DNA of 64,000 nucleotides, from contig NC_085873.1 in the NCBI RefSeq assembly GCF_034702125.1, forward strand, positions 46,343,485 to 46,407,484. The letters are read 5' to 3'. This DNA comes from Engraulis encrasicolus (Eukaryota > Chordata > Actinopteri > Clupeiformes > Engraulidae). Shown here one piece after another: positions 43,063-56,554 of this stretch. The notes beneath the pieces were generated by a model. That model was not told the origin of the DNA. It saw nothing but the letters and a program-made list of their open reading frames with translations, and searched no databases. How positions within the stretch are numbered: the stretch's first letter is position 1; each line of letters starts with the position of its first letter. The position numbers and the translations under genes are program-made.

Positions 43063-43197
43063 ATGCAGATAATAAGAACGGTTTTCATTCCTGTCGACTA
43101 CACTGGTAACAAATGGACAGTTCCTAGATCACAGAGATGTCCTCATAACTGCAGATGATTGTGTCTATCATGTATGAAATAATCCTATAGTAATATT

Positions 43198-44217
<1,020 letters not shown>

Positions 44218-44246
44218 ATAGCATTGTCTCTCCGGAAATGCAGTCT

Positions 44247-44336
44247 TATTATTATTATTATTATGTATTATTATTATTATTTAGTATTATTTATTATTAT
44301 TATTATAATTATTATTATTATTATTATTGATTTATT
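44247..44336. repeat. (TTA)n microsatellite
   Basis: TTA/ATT units with a few interruptions. Confidence 0.92.
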
Positions 44337-45309
44337 TTCTTCCGGAGATAACGTTTTTTTGTGATTTTATGTGTGAATAGAATATGGCTTGATTGAAAAA
44401 AGTTGATACTCATGATCCTAAATTCATAAACTCAAAGTTGCAAGTTGGGTCCTAAATATCACATAGGCTTCATGCAACCATATTTGGGTGTAGGTATCCT
44501 AGGTATCTTTGTGCTTCAGGTATATTCTGAACAAATCAAGTTGAATGATATATCCCAGGCTTTATTTACAATAACTTGTAACAATAAATGATGTTTCATT
44601 GCAACTTGGAGGGCATTTCCACCCTTTATCTTAAAAAACCCTGAATTTTGCTGTCTATGAGCTAAAAGTGTGTTCATGACATAGTGTGTGTTTAATCCGG
44701 TGACCAAATACTTAGCTCACCAGCTCCTCCTCTTAATGCTGAATCCATGCATACCTCATATGTTAAATTTGGTTGCACTAATAAAAAGTTATAGCAGTTT
44801 ATATATTTTAGAGCGCCCCCCGCAGGCCATTTTGTTATCTGTGTGTTTGACACTCGAACCCAAATTGTTCTATGGACCCTAAACTTCAACTTGGAAGTGA
44901 AAACCAAACTTTAACACCAATTTGAAATGACTGTGAAAAATTGCACATGCCTACGACCCCACTATAAGTGTACAATGGAGTGATAAGGGCATTTATGCTT
45001 AGGAAATTATGAATAATCAATATGCAATACACCATACATACAGTATATTGACAGATACTTTGTTTTAAAAGAGCAAAATGTTAACATGTCTGTTTTTCCA
45101 TCTACTTTTGGCTTTAATCTAGATGACATGTTGGCTACCTAACCACTTAATTTATTGTTTGCTCGTTATTTTTTATTTGTGGGTGTGGTCCTTTGTTTAA
45201 AACATGTCTGCCTGCCTTCCCTCTCTCACATAGGCTACTAAAATAGTCTTTCAAAAACTTACAACAACAGCATGTGGAAATCCTATTGGCTTTGGAGGGC
45301 TAACGTCTA

Positions 45310-45775
45310 TAAGACTATACTGTACTCTACTGTATTGCACTGTACTGTACTCTACTATACTGTACTGTACTGTAATGTGATATACCGTACTGTACTTGCA
45401 CCGTGCAGTATGCTACTGTACTGTACTGTACTGTACTGTACTGTACTAGACTGCACCGTACTGTATGCTACTGTACTGTACTTAACTAGACTCCTCCGTA
45501 CTTTATGCTACTGTACTGTACTGTACTTTACTTTACTGTACTGCACCGTACTGTATGCTACTGTACTGTACTGCACCGTACTGTATGCTACTGTACTGTA
45601 CTGTACTATACTGCACCGTACTGTATGCTACTGTACTGTACTGTACTGCACCGTACTGTATGCTACTGTACTGTACTGTACTATACTCTACTGTACTTTA
45701 TTATACTGCACCATTCTGTATGCTACTGTACTGTACTGCACTCCACTGCACTGCACTGTACTGTACAGTACAACT
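45310..45775. repeat. degenerate (TACTG)n pentamer minisatellite
   Basis: Inverted counterpart of 29290-29700; slightly longer. Higher-order unit near 45540-45670: CTGTACTGCACCGTACTGTA followed by TGCTACTGTA. Confidence 0.95.
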
Positions 45776-47211
45776 ATAGAACTGAAACATGTAGAGCGGT
45801 GGTGCTCAAACTGTGGTACGCGTACCACTGGTGGTACTTGAGACATCTCTGGTGGTACTTGGAATGCCATTATGAACCTCTCCTGTACTGCCTTTACTGC
45901 GATATTCTAATGTTGGTTGTCAAGGTGGTAGGCTACTCGGAGAGCTCAATATTTTCTCAGGGGGTACTTCACACAAAAGGTTTGAGAACCACTGATGTAG
46001 AGCATTCTGAGGACATGTACAATATTATGCAAAAAGGTGTAGTGGGAATGAGTTATGTTACTGTTACCACTCAAAATCTTGAAGGTTAAAAAAAGTCTTG
46101 TGGCATTTTGTTTGGGGGGGCGGGGTATGATCGACTATTCTTCCGCCCAGACTATTTATGTGCCTTGCATATCAAGAAAATGAGTCCAGGTAATGATTTA
46201 CTTTCATAGTATATACCATATGAGAAGTGTTGTTCTATATAGATATTTCTCCTATGGGTAAGGGTGGCAAAAGACCTACAGTACATTTTGTCCATCAGCT
46301 GCCAGTTTTGATAGCAGTTTAAGTACTCAATGATTACTGAGCTAACTAATACAACTTTTGACACAAGTACTAGGTGAGGACTTGTCTGCAAATAAACATT
46401 TTTTTTATCTCTGTCTTCTTACTCAACATACACTAAGAAATCATTCCCATTTAATTTGAACTGAAGCCATACTGTGGCCTACATGTAGGCCTATATTGAG
46501 TAATCTGTAATTCCATTCTAAAGATGACTGAAATGCTCTTACAATATGCACTTGTAAATACAGAATTAGGTGATCTTATGGGGTTCTTCATTCATATGGA
46601 AAGGTCCTGTCCTTTACCTTCTCTCATACAAATAAAATACGTATATCTGTTATGGAAATTAGAGGATGGAGAACCTGCTACCTAGGGCATCTTGCACTGA
46701 CACTATCCCATTCAAATCGAGCATTAGCAGCAGTCTATTCTCACCATAGTTTTAGTGTTGGCAATGCTCATTTTAATTCAGACCAAGAATCTTCTCAAAT
46801 CGTTCACAATGTTACATGCTGTCAAGCACGTAAGCACAGACTCACCCATACTTTCACACTATGTACATTTTGTAGTTTTATCAATCTGGTCTAGCAGGCT
46901 ACCCTTGCTTCATCTCCTCTGAGGACTATATTAACATTGTCATGTAATAACAATGTAATGCGTTACCAACATGACATATTGTATATGACATGGTAGACAT
47001 TTTTTTTCAAGGGGCACCCCTTCTAGGATGCCTTCAAATCAGTCAAGGAACACGTGTACCGAATTATATGCTTCTATCCAGCGCGTAACGATTTCTCGGC
47101 TTAGAGCCCCTACTATCAGGGGAAGGAGGGGGCTGTACAACGTCAGGGGAGGATGGGGAGGGAGTGGAGTGTACAGTCAGGGACGGGGTTGTAGAATCCT
47201 CAGGGGAGGTT

Positions 47212-47440
47212 GCAGGAGCGACATCATTGCAGGGGGCAGGAGCGGCCTCAGTGCAAGGGGCTGGAGCGGCGTCACTGCAGGGGGCTTGAGCGGCGTCGGT
47301 GCAGGGGGCTTGAGCGGCGTCGGTGCAGGGGGCTTGAGCGGCGTCAGTGCAGGGGACTTGAGCGGCGTCAGTGCAGGGGACTTGAGCGGCGTCAGTGCAG
47401 GGGGCTTGAGCGACGGCATTGCAGGGGGCTTGAGCAGCGT
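47212..47440 (-). repeat. 24-bp coding minisatellite (APCTDAAQ units)
   Basis: About eight to nine copies of GCCCCCTGCACTGACGCC followed by GCTCAA in the last exon of the minus-strand unit. Unit length is a multiple of three, so copy changes keep the frame. Confidence 0.9.
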
Positions 47441-48302
47441 CAGTGGAGATCCCTCTTCGCCTCTTCGGTGTGCCTACAGGCAGGAAAAGTATTAGTTTGC
47501 GAGCACACCAACTATTAGTTCACTTCTTAATTTTAAGTGTAGAGTCCACATAAAAGGTAAGATTAGGCACAGTTACTTACCAACAGAACCACGGAGGCGT
47601 GATGGCGTGAGTTTTTTAATCACGATTTTTGGTTGCAGACCATATTTCTCTATACACTCCTTCATTTGGAAATAAAAAAAATTAGGTTTAAATTAGAAGT
47701 CAGTATTTCCTTGTGTGTCTGTCTGTCTCTGTATATATGTGTAGGAAATAATATTTACATTCTGGCTGGTGACTGATGGAAGAAGACAGAGAGACAAGTG
47801 ATGTTCATTAATGGGGAACGAAATACAAGAATCACACCTGAGAGTACGACATTTCTTATAAATATGAAATAGGAAGTCACACTTACTGCGAAAGAGAGGG
47901 ACCTCTTCGCTCTTTTGACTTTTGGAGTCGCCTCCGGCCCTGGCGCCTCCTGTTGCTCCTCAGGGGAGGACATCCCAGAGTTGTGCCCTTCTTCGTCCTC
48001 GTCCGAGGATTCGATGACACAATGGGCTGCCCTTTTCCTGGCTTTCTTTACAGCCTTTCGGGGCGGCTCCTCTGGCTCCTCGTCTATGTCCCACTCCGAA
48101 TCGCCTTCGTCCTCATCCTGGTCTTTTTCTTCTTCCTCCTCCCGCTCCTCGGCCGCTTCAACGTGACCCTCCTCCTGAGGCGGGAGCTCCATGTTGTCCT
48201 CCAGCTGAACGATTTCATCAGGTCTCAACATTTTTTGCATGAACAACTGCCTGATCTTGAGGACCTCCTCCTGTGTGTCTGAGTTGGCTTGGTAAAAAAT
48301 CC

Positions 48303-48697
48303 TGTGAAGGGAACAGAAGCTCCCATTTGGCAAGCTACATTCATACAACTTAAGTGATTTAGAGATGATCTGCAAAGAAAAGCGGACAATAATCCTTTCT
48401 AATATATCCACAAACATTGTCATTAACTGAAAGAAACATCTGACCTCTGTATGAGAAAACAAGGGCTTTGCCACCAAGTAATTTTGTCTTCTTTGACTAG
48501 AGGGGTCAAATACTTATTTTCCTCAATGGAATACAAATCAATTAGAATATATTCTTCAAAGTCATTTTCTGGATTTTCATTTTCTGTCTCTCTGTATTAG
48601 AATACATTTTATCATTAATATTATAGAATGATCATGTCTTTATTAGTGGACAAACCAACAAAATCAGCAAGGGATCAAATACTTATTCTCCTAACTG
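48303..48697 (-). mobile_element. 5' end of a Tc1 element abutting the acceptor at 48301
   Basis: On the minus strand it begins CAGTTAGGAGAATAAGTATT after TA (48698-48699). GATCCCTTGCTGATTTTGTT matches the element at 36685. CTTGGTGGCAAAGCCCTTGT and TTTCTTTGCAGATCATCTC resemble the 5' non-coding part of fish Tc1 elements as I remember them. Similarity appears to run to CCCTTCACAG, exactly the splice acceptor of the next exon. Confidence 0.75.
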
Positions 48698-48699
48698 TA

Positions 48700-50159
48700 T
48701 GTATCTGACTATTGAGGCAGTCGGCTCCTATGCAAAATTGTAGCCAAAAAAAAAGTAAAAAAAATTGCAACCTTGAGTGCCTCAGCATCTGTCTTTCTGG
48801 ACCAAGTTAGGGAGGCGGAGCACTCGGAGGGCCACAGGCAGCCTCAAAATGAATGGCAGTGAATGAGAAGCCAGCGTATCGAAGGATAAAATTTGCTGTT
48901 TTGAACTTGTAATCGTCCTGGGAAACTTTCTTCAAAGTTCACAGCCTGCCTCGTGAATTCAAGGAAATGAAAAAAAAGTGGAACAAACATACGTACATCC
49001 AGATGACCACGAGCACTTGTAGAATCCACAGTCCCCCCCCTCCCATCAGCTAACGTTTTCATGCTATTCTAATAAAGTGGCCTGGAGTTGTAATTTGTGA
49101 AGAAGTCAAATTTGCCCTATTTGTTGAGGGCATTGCCAATATTATCTCAGGGAGAGTGTAGTCCAAAATGTTGTTTGAGACCATTCAATAAAACAAAACT
49201 TTTCCCCTAAAATAAGTTGAAGTATTTGTTTTCCTATTTTGCACAGACACTGTTAACATTTGGAGAGCCTTGTTGCATTCAATAATGCATCCAGTGCTGC
49301 ATCACAATAACATCAATCATGTTGTGTTAACTTCACATGTGATGTTACCTAAAATTAGTTTTGAGGGAAAATGACCCACATATCGATATCAACATCAGCT
49401 GATATCGGAAACAAAAATGCAATATCGGACATCCCTAGACAATAGGCAGAGGCCTACATGTTTCTTGACTAATTTTTCAATTGCTCGTGTTTTTTTTTTT
49501 TTTTTTTTTACTTTTTCATGCTTTGATTAAATTGGCCTAGCCTACAGTAACCTATATAATGGCATGGCAAAGATGTTTTTTTCAGACCATCAACATGTAC
49601 CAAAAATGTTGGCTAAAGCCTGTTCATTTAGGCTTATAATTATGACCCATAATTTTTCATTTTTGGATAAGTGTTCCAAGTTAATGTTGGCTAGGCCTAA
49701 ATATGTTGACTTCAAACTTTGAACACCAAAACCAAATGTAGGCCTAATACATTTTTTCTTCAAAAGGAGACAAAGGCGACAGCCAGAAAATATATAATGT
49801 TACTTTATTTAACTTTCATATACACAGTTACAGTTTTGTTTTCCTACACATTTTTTTGTAACTTTGGCTGTTTTTCCTTAACTCTTCAAACACACATTTC
49901 ATCAATGTAGCAAAACCATAATCACAAACACTGCTTTTAAATTATTAAGCCATTTTACAAAAAGTACCAAAGAAATTAATTGCACAACTCTTTTTACATA
50001 ACTGTAAACACAACACACTGTTTTACACACACCACACACTTTCCAAATGATGAACACACTCCCAGGGGAAAAAAAAAACACATTCATGCCTATTTTGTAC
50101 TCTATACTACTAACTATTAGACAATATTTAACAGGTGGACACAATTTTAGATAATCACT
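48700..50159. other. gene-free stretch with element remnants
   Basis: GATATCGGAAACAAAAATGC and AATATCGGACATCCCTA (49401-49437) is the right end of a hAT-like TAGGGATGTCCGAT element. Poly-T at 49492-49509. Nothing coding recognised. Confidence 0.5.
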
Positions 50160-50311
50160 TCACCTTGCAACCAGCCTATAAATAAGTCACAGGTAAGCTT
50201 TCTGTGTGGAGAACAATGAAAGGAGACACACTTGTAAGGTGGATGAGGCAGAAGACGTGAAGGAATAAGGAAAGGACAACATGGACCGAGGCAAGAATTT
50301 GATGTCTTAAG

Positions 50312-50498
50312 CAGTGGTGTAGTCTACTTTTTTATGGTGGGTATACTGTATATTGGAGCATTTATATTGGGTATACTGTATATATTTGTGCCATTCAAAA
50401 TAATGGATCAATCAATTTTAAGTGGGTATACTGAAGTCCCTGAAATTTAGAAGTGGGTATACTCTGTATACCCGCGTTCTACGTAGACTACACCACCG
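50312..50498. mobile_element. hAT-type MITE, TIR CAGTGGTGTAGTCTAC
   Basis: CAGTGGTGTAGTCTAC to GTAGACTACACCACCG. TSD GTCTTAAG / GTCTTAGG (one change). Confidence 0.9.
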
Positions 50499-50922
50499 GT
50501 CTTAGGAAGAGGACGAGGGGTCCAAGGAGCAAGAGGACGAAGAAGGGGAGGAAGGAGAAAAATACATAATTACACATTAATTATGACCCATAATTAATTA
50601 AGGGCCATATTGGTTGACTTGACCATGTCATCAACCATGGGATGAGCTACAGGGAAGCTGAAGGAAGGGTTCAACCCAATCTGAGTCGCTACACTGTAGA
50701 AAGCATAATCAGAACATCTCACACCAAGAACCGGTATGTAGGGTCATTTCATACTCTATATACATTTTATACTTCATTTCAACATTGCAATATAGGCCTA
50801 CGTACTTGCAATCTGTACATACAATACAGTTTTGCAATATGTCAAAATACAGCAATGTACAAATGATGGCATTGCTACTTAACAGAACTGCTAGAATTCC
50901 AAGAGCTGGGGGCAGAGATTGA

Positions 50923-51140
50923 CTGTTGCCAGATTGGGCGGGTGCCCGCCCAATTGGGCTACTTCGGATGAGGGTCGGCGGGCAAAAACGGGAAAAATTT
51001 GCCATTTGGCGGTTTTTTTTAGCCGTTTTTGGCCCATAGAAGTCAATGTAATTTGTTGAATTTGGGCGGAATTTAGCACATTTTGGCGGTTTTTGAGAAC
51101 CTTTTGGGCAGGATTTGATCAGACACATCTGGCAACACTG
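50923..51140. mobile_element. hAT-type MITE, GTTGCCAGAT family
   Basis: CTGTTGCCAGATTGGGCGG to CATCTGGCAACACTG; interior shared with 1374-1583 and 35422-35599. Inserted in the transposase remnant. Confidence 0.85.
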
Positions 51141-51344
51141 GCAGGAGACCCACATTGTGAACATGGTGATGGCGGCAAACACCATCAGGCTGCGCGAAAT
51201 TCAGCAGTGTGTAATTGAAGATGACACAACCTTTGCCAATGTAAATGGAGCTTGCGGTAGTTCTGCCAGGAAGACTCAAGTCATGTGCGTATTTTGCGGA
51301 GCCTATCAGCAGTCGCCATGTCCTTTATATTGACGTGTCTAACT

Positions 51345-51501
51345 CAGTGGTGTAGTCTACTTTTTTGAAGTGGGTATACTGTATATATTTAACCTATTCT
51401 TAACAATGGATCAATCAATTTTAAGTGGGTATACTGAAGCCCCTAAAATTTAGAAGTGGGTATACTCTGTGTACCTGAATTCTACGTAGACTACACCACT
51501 G
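51345..51501. mobile_element. hAT-type MITE, TIR CAGTGGTGTAGTCTAC
   Basis: CAGTGGTGTAGTCTAC to GTAGACTACACCACTG with perfect 8-bp TSD GTCTAACT (51337-51344, 51502-51509). Confidence 0.95.
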
Positions 51502-52264
51502 GTCTAACTCCCCTCTCTTGCTGGCCTAGGTGCGGCTGGTTCAAAATCTCCCCCTCCATCCCCACCACCACCAGGTTGGTCCAGTCTACCTGTCCGGGGG
51601 TTAAAGGTCCAGTTCCTGCTGCCCGGCTACGGATCCGCTGATGCAAGACCCGGGCAGATGATTGGACCTACGCCAAAGACTGTCTACCTTCTGCCCATTT
51701 CTATTGTCAACTATGTTAACATTAAATCGTTTAAAACTAATTTCTCTCTCTTAAGTCTTTCTGGCTGAAATACTGTGAGCAACTCGGCAATATCACGCTT
51801 ACTTGCCAGAAACAAAATTCACATGAATCAGATCTACTGTATAGAGTGCCCTTTGAAAGGAATTCAGAACGAATACAGCAACTGCGCTGTGAGTATGTGC
51901 AGGTAAGCAACCGTATTGGTGTTGAATTCAGAAGCGCATGCATGGTCCTTTTACATACTGAAGTGTAGTCAATTTTTTGTTTGTTTTTCTTTTTCAGAGA
52001 GTAATGGTGCTACAAGCAGATGCAATGGGCCATGAGGTAATTTGTGGATGAGGCAGGATTCAACCTCACAAACGGCGGGCTTACCACTTAACACCAAGGA
52101 CCACAATGGAAATAAGCTTTCGAGCTTTATTGTGCTATCCTGACTCTCTGGTTTTTTGTTTTATTTAAGTATGTGGTGCGGTTTATATGAAACTCAATCA
52201 TGTATTTATTTTATTTATATGAACTGAAGATGTCAAATAAAAACATTAATTCATTCATTCATTA

Positions 52265-52600
52265 CACTATGCGATATAATCAATCGTGGGTATTAAGCTT
52301 CTGCTCACACTGCATGAGGGAATCGCACGGTTTAAAAGTTCACATCTAATGACTAAGGTCCTCACACTATACGAGCGGACAGTCGGATGCAAGCAATGCT
52401 CTCAATGTGCGACATGACACGACATGCTTGTTTCCCAGGACTGCAGATGATTGAAATGAGGAGGGGATATGCGGAGATGAGGAGGCACTCAAGAGCGAAT
52501 CACAATGTCCTGTCAATTTGTGCACATGTAGTGTCCAATCGGGTCGTAGCACTGCTTTAACTGTGCGAGGGACAACCAGGATTTCAAACAGTTTTGATCA
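52265..52600. mobile_element. decayed relative of the TTAA MITE at 3861
   Basis: CACTATGCGATATAATCAAT, GGAATCGCACGGTTTAAAAG, ACTATACGAGCGGACAGTCG and CAATCGGGTCGTAGCACTGC echo, in inverse order, words of 3861-4399. Confidence 0.55.
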
Positions 52601-53279
52601 AAGAAACTCAACAGAAGAACAATCTCTCGGGGGGGGGGGGATGCATTTGCCAAAGGGGGTCAGCTCTATGTTCCCACGGCCCATTGGTCCCACATCACTA
52701 AGATTTTTTAATTTATTTTTTAGGTCCGTTGGTCCCACAGCCCATTGGTCCCACATCACAAACATTTTTAACATTATTTTTTAGGCCCATTGGTCCCACA
52801 GCATATTCCTGCTGATCCATGTTCCCACATTCCTACTATGACATATTCATTTGAAACTTTCACAGTTTGTAACTCACATTCAGACAAAACAATTTTTGTT
52901 TTTTGTATTGCAAGTTTTCTAAAATATGATGATGAAATATGCAAATGAGGTCATATCTACTGAAATATGTGATGAATCTGTGGCAACAGACCAAGCATAA
53001 AACAAATTGCAATAGTAATGGTTCATACAATATATTGATCATTCAACCCCTCTGCATCTACTTTCATCAATTCAGTGGAACATACCTTTCCTAAAGTCAA
53101 AAGTATCCGATTTTACCCACTGAATGGCAAAATGAATTGGAAATGTGCTACTTCAGACCTTCAAAAAAGTATGTTCCACTAAAGTGACGAAGGTAGATTT
53201 TTCATATGTGATGTTGGGTGGATTAAGTATCGATAAAAAGTGTGAATCAATACTTTTGCAATTTGTTTTTGTTTAGCCT
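52601..53279. other. gene-free stretch
   Basis: Short tandem GCCCATTGGTCCCACA units at 52679-52800. Remainder AT-rich. At 53120-53160 a 40-bp match to 1582-1620 shows that homology with the left flank extends slightly beyond the main segmental duplication. Confidence 0.55.
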
Positions 53280-55547
53280 GCATATTTAATCATCATATTT
53301 CAGACAACTTGCAATACAAAAAATATTCGTCTTTGCTTGAGTAAATTACTGTGAAAGTTTCAAATTGATTTCTCATTGTTTTCTCAATTTTTAGCCTATT
53401 CCCCAAGTATCTCATATTGTCTCCCAATGGGAAAATGAATGGGAAATCTCCATTTTTGACCTTGAAGAAAAGCATGTTCCACTAAATATAAAGCTGTAGA
53501 TTTGTAATACGTTATTTAGACATACCGAGGGATTACAAAAAACTTGGAATGATTACTATTGCATTTTTTTCCGGGTCAAACGCTAGATTTACTGGCCTAT
53601 ACGGGACAATCACTATGTTTCCATGATGTTTTTAATTCCAAATTAATAATTTAGAATTAAATACTTCCATCAAGTTTACTTTGATCTTTCTTTTAATTCC
53701 GAATTAAGGTGTTTACATGACGTTTTCAAAGCGGAATTAAGCTTTATTCAGATTTAAATGGAGTTTATTCCGAATTAAATGTCTCGTGTAAACATAGCCA
53801 ATGTTGGACTCAAAGTAACGTTCCTGTGCACAACCACTGTCCAGGTGCTGGTGATGTGCAGTAAGAGTAATCCAAGTAAATGAAGGATGAATCACCGCAC
53901 ACTGGTATCTTTGCTGGTAGTTTATTTGGTGAACAACGCGTTTCGCTATTGCTTCATCAGGTTCACTCTGACATTACGCATGTCACCCAAAGGTGATAAG
54001 GGTGATTACCTGGTCACATGACCTCACCCACATTCAACCACTCTACCCATTTAAGTGCTATACAACACCCAATCCTGGTTTAGGTATGTATATTATCACA
54101 TCCTACAATTTAAATTACTATACAATTCTCATGCATTTTACCAGATAAATATACTGACATCCCTGCATCTGAGGAGTGATATGCATTGTATGAACTCTAT
54201 GTGGATATGAATATAGATACAGGGATGTGAGTATATTTATCTGGTAAAATGCATGGGGGGGGGGGATTAACAAATATATGGAGCATAGTAACATTGGAAT
54301 AGAAAAGGTGATGTAAACATGAGTTAGGGGGTACTCATGGCACAACGAAAAGGGTTAGGGGGTACACGAATCCAAAAAGTTTGGGAAACACTGTTATAGG
54401 CTACAGCAATAGCCTACAGTCTGATGTGCGAACTCTGGGGGAGCACCGTGACTGACTGCCAGTCTAGTTTAGAGGTCTGTTAAAGAAACATAGTTTTCTC
54501 CACAGAGGAGTGACGTCAGCAAGACACAGTGTTGCCAGATGTACGATAATTATCGTATTTGTACCATCCTTTTGTCCTCCGTACAATAAAAAAAAACGTG
54601 ATGTACGATAATTTCAGAGTTGTCATTCAGTTCATGTTGATACGTTGAAACAAAAATTTGGGTCTTGTACGATAATTTCCTCCCCAAAAACTAGCCTGGT
54701 AAACCAGCGCCACCCGCTGGACGCCTAAGTTTTTCAGCTAGCGAGTGGGTCTGGCCTCGAATCAGAGAACATTTTGAACGCTGTGCCCTGAGTCAAACAA
54801 AACCAATCACAACGCAGCGATGCCGGCATGGTTTGAAAAAACAACAGGTTGTTCTCATCAACAATCTTCGGAGATATCGTTCATCGGGGCCAGACTAAAT
54901 AACTCCCAAAACCAATCACAACGCAGCGATTTGTTTTGAATCAAAGCGGGCGGGGTTTTGAGGGAGTGACGACGAACCTCGCACCACCGTCGGGAAAGCA
55001 CATCAACGGCAAAGATCACCGATTGGTCAGAGTGCCAGCACGGTTTGAAAAAACAACAGGTTTTTCTCATCAACAATCTTAGGAGGTATCGTTCATCGGG
55101 GACAGACTAAATAACTCCGGTCTCACATTTAGGCTGGTTTATCAGGCTACCCAAAAACGATAATTTTGAGGTTTTGGTACGGTAAGTCAGTATTTTCCAT
55201 CTGGCAACACTGGCAAGGCAAAAGGCTACAGACATGGCCCGAGGACAGGAGGTTGGATAGCGAAGGGATGGGGTCAGTTTTGCCAGATTGGGCTGCATAG
55301 GATGGCCGTGTGCGGGTAAAAATGGCATTTATCAAAAAAACCCGCCCACTTTTTGCCATAGAAATCAATAGAATTGGGCGGGATTTTGTGCTTCTAGGCG
55401 GGTTTTGAACATTTTTTGGGCTGGAAATCATCAGCCTCATCTGGCAACCCTGGATTGGGTTGTCTAGACGAGGTCCCGACATATGGGCACCCTACGCCTC
55501 TGCCTCTGAGGCTACTGGCCCTCGTCCGTTGTCCGTCTGTTGTGCTA

Positions 55548-55844
55548 TCAGAGCCATGTTATTTGAACAAGATGGTCCACTGATGAGTGCATGTGGTTGA
55601 ACACTGGTGCAGGTGACGGGGGAGTGTGCTTCTCGTTCTCTGAGGGTGCAGGTGACGGGGGAGTGTGCTTCTCGTTCTCTGAGGCTGCAGGCCCTCGTCC
55701 GCGTCTGTTGTGCAGCCGGTCGTACTCGGCGGCGATTTCCAAAACGGTGAGGTTCCGTGTCTCCGGAACGTTGAAGCGCACAAAGAGGCCCGTGGAGAAA
55801 CAGCACGTCAAGAAGATGATGAAACACAGGTAGTCGAGGTGTTC
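55548..55844 (-). CDS. GLUT gene 2 last exon
   Basis: 99 codons including TGA. Identical to gene 1 through LEIAAEYDRLHNRRGRGPAA; the tail then has two copies of SENEKHTPPSPAP where gene 1 has AASENENSAASENKKPLSPAP. Ends in the same VFNHMHSSVDHLVQITWL. Confidence 0.92.
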   Translation of the reverse strand, partial: EHLDYLCFIIFLTCCFSTGLFVRFNVPETRNLTVLEIAAEYDRLHNRRGRGPAASENEKHTPPSPAPSENEKHTPPSPAPVFNHMHSSVDHLVQITWL

Positions 55845-56469
55845 CTGTGAAGACATATTGCACTTAATTGTTTGGACTGGCAGATAGACATTTATTTCAG
55901 CACCATCCAAATTTGGGGGGGGGGTTTACAATAAGCAATTTGGCAATGCATAATGCGGGGCAGGACAATTCATTCAACAATAGATGGCAAATGCCTTAAT
56001 CGTAGGGATGCAATCGATGGCTTTAATCGATCAATGCGTTAATCGATTAAAAAACATTAATTGCAATTAATCGACAATTGAACCTTCAAGAGACCCAGGT
56101 GAAATGGGCATGTGAAGAGTGTGTGTGAAGAGGGGTGAATAGTGGGAATATTTAAAGCACCTTTGGATTAAAGAATTGAAATTAGTGCTGTCAATCGATT
56201 TAAATATTTAATCACGATTAATCGCATAAATGCCATAGTTAACTCAGGATTAATCACATTTTAATTGCATAATTATGTCTCATTTAAAATCATACTTCTA
56301 TCGATGTAGGCCTAAAAAAAAATTGGCTAGGTTTGTGCAAATATTTTATTTTTTAATTGAAAACAATGAGTGTTAGACACTGACATCTGCCCTAATGGCA
56401 TGTGATGGGCTATTAAAACAATATGGGCGAGAAAAATGATAACAAAAATATAGAGGCCTATGCACAAAA

Positions 56470-56554
<85 letters not shown>

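Larger units (their letters stand above)
50160..52250 (+). pseudogene. decayed Tc1/IS630-like transposase gene with intron and nested MITEs
   Basis: TATA-like CCTATAAATAAG at 50175, then ATG at 50281. Pieces: MDRGKNL (50281-50301); a GRGRGVQGARG-type basic tract (50509-50560); HVINHGMSYREAEGRVQPNL and SRYTVESIIRTSHTKNR (50628-50735, helix-turn-helix region); THIVNMVMAANTIRLREIQQ and CVIEDDTTFANVNG (51151-51250); VPFERNSERIQQLRCEYVQ (51847-51902); a clean intron 51903-51996 (GTAAGC...TTTTTCAG); RVMVLQADAMGHEV (51997-52038) leading to a shifted DEAGFNLT-like sequence (first catalytic-region block). AATAAA at 52240. Stops, frameshifts and three MITEs make it inactive. Confidence 0.78.

Noticed and set aside
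47177..47419. Frame with KPPALTPLK repeats
   Set aside because: It is an alternative frame of the 24-bp minisatellite; the frame that joins to the neighbouring exons in phase reads APCTDAAQ.
48302..48477. MVAKPLFSHTEV... as the N-terminus of the acidic minus-strand protein
   Set aside because: This stretch is Tc1 non-coding sequence read in frame upstream of a good splice acceptor.
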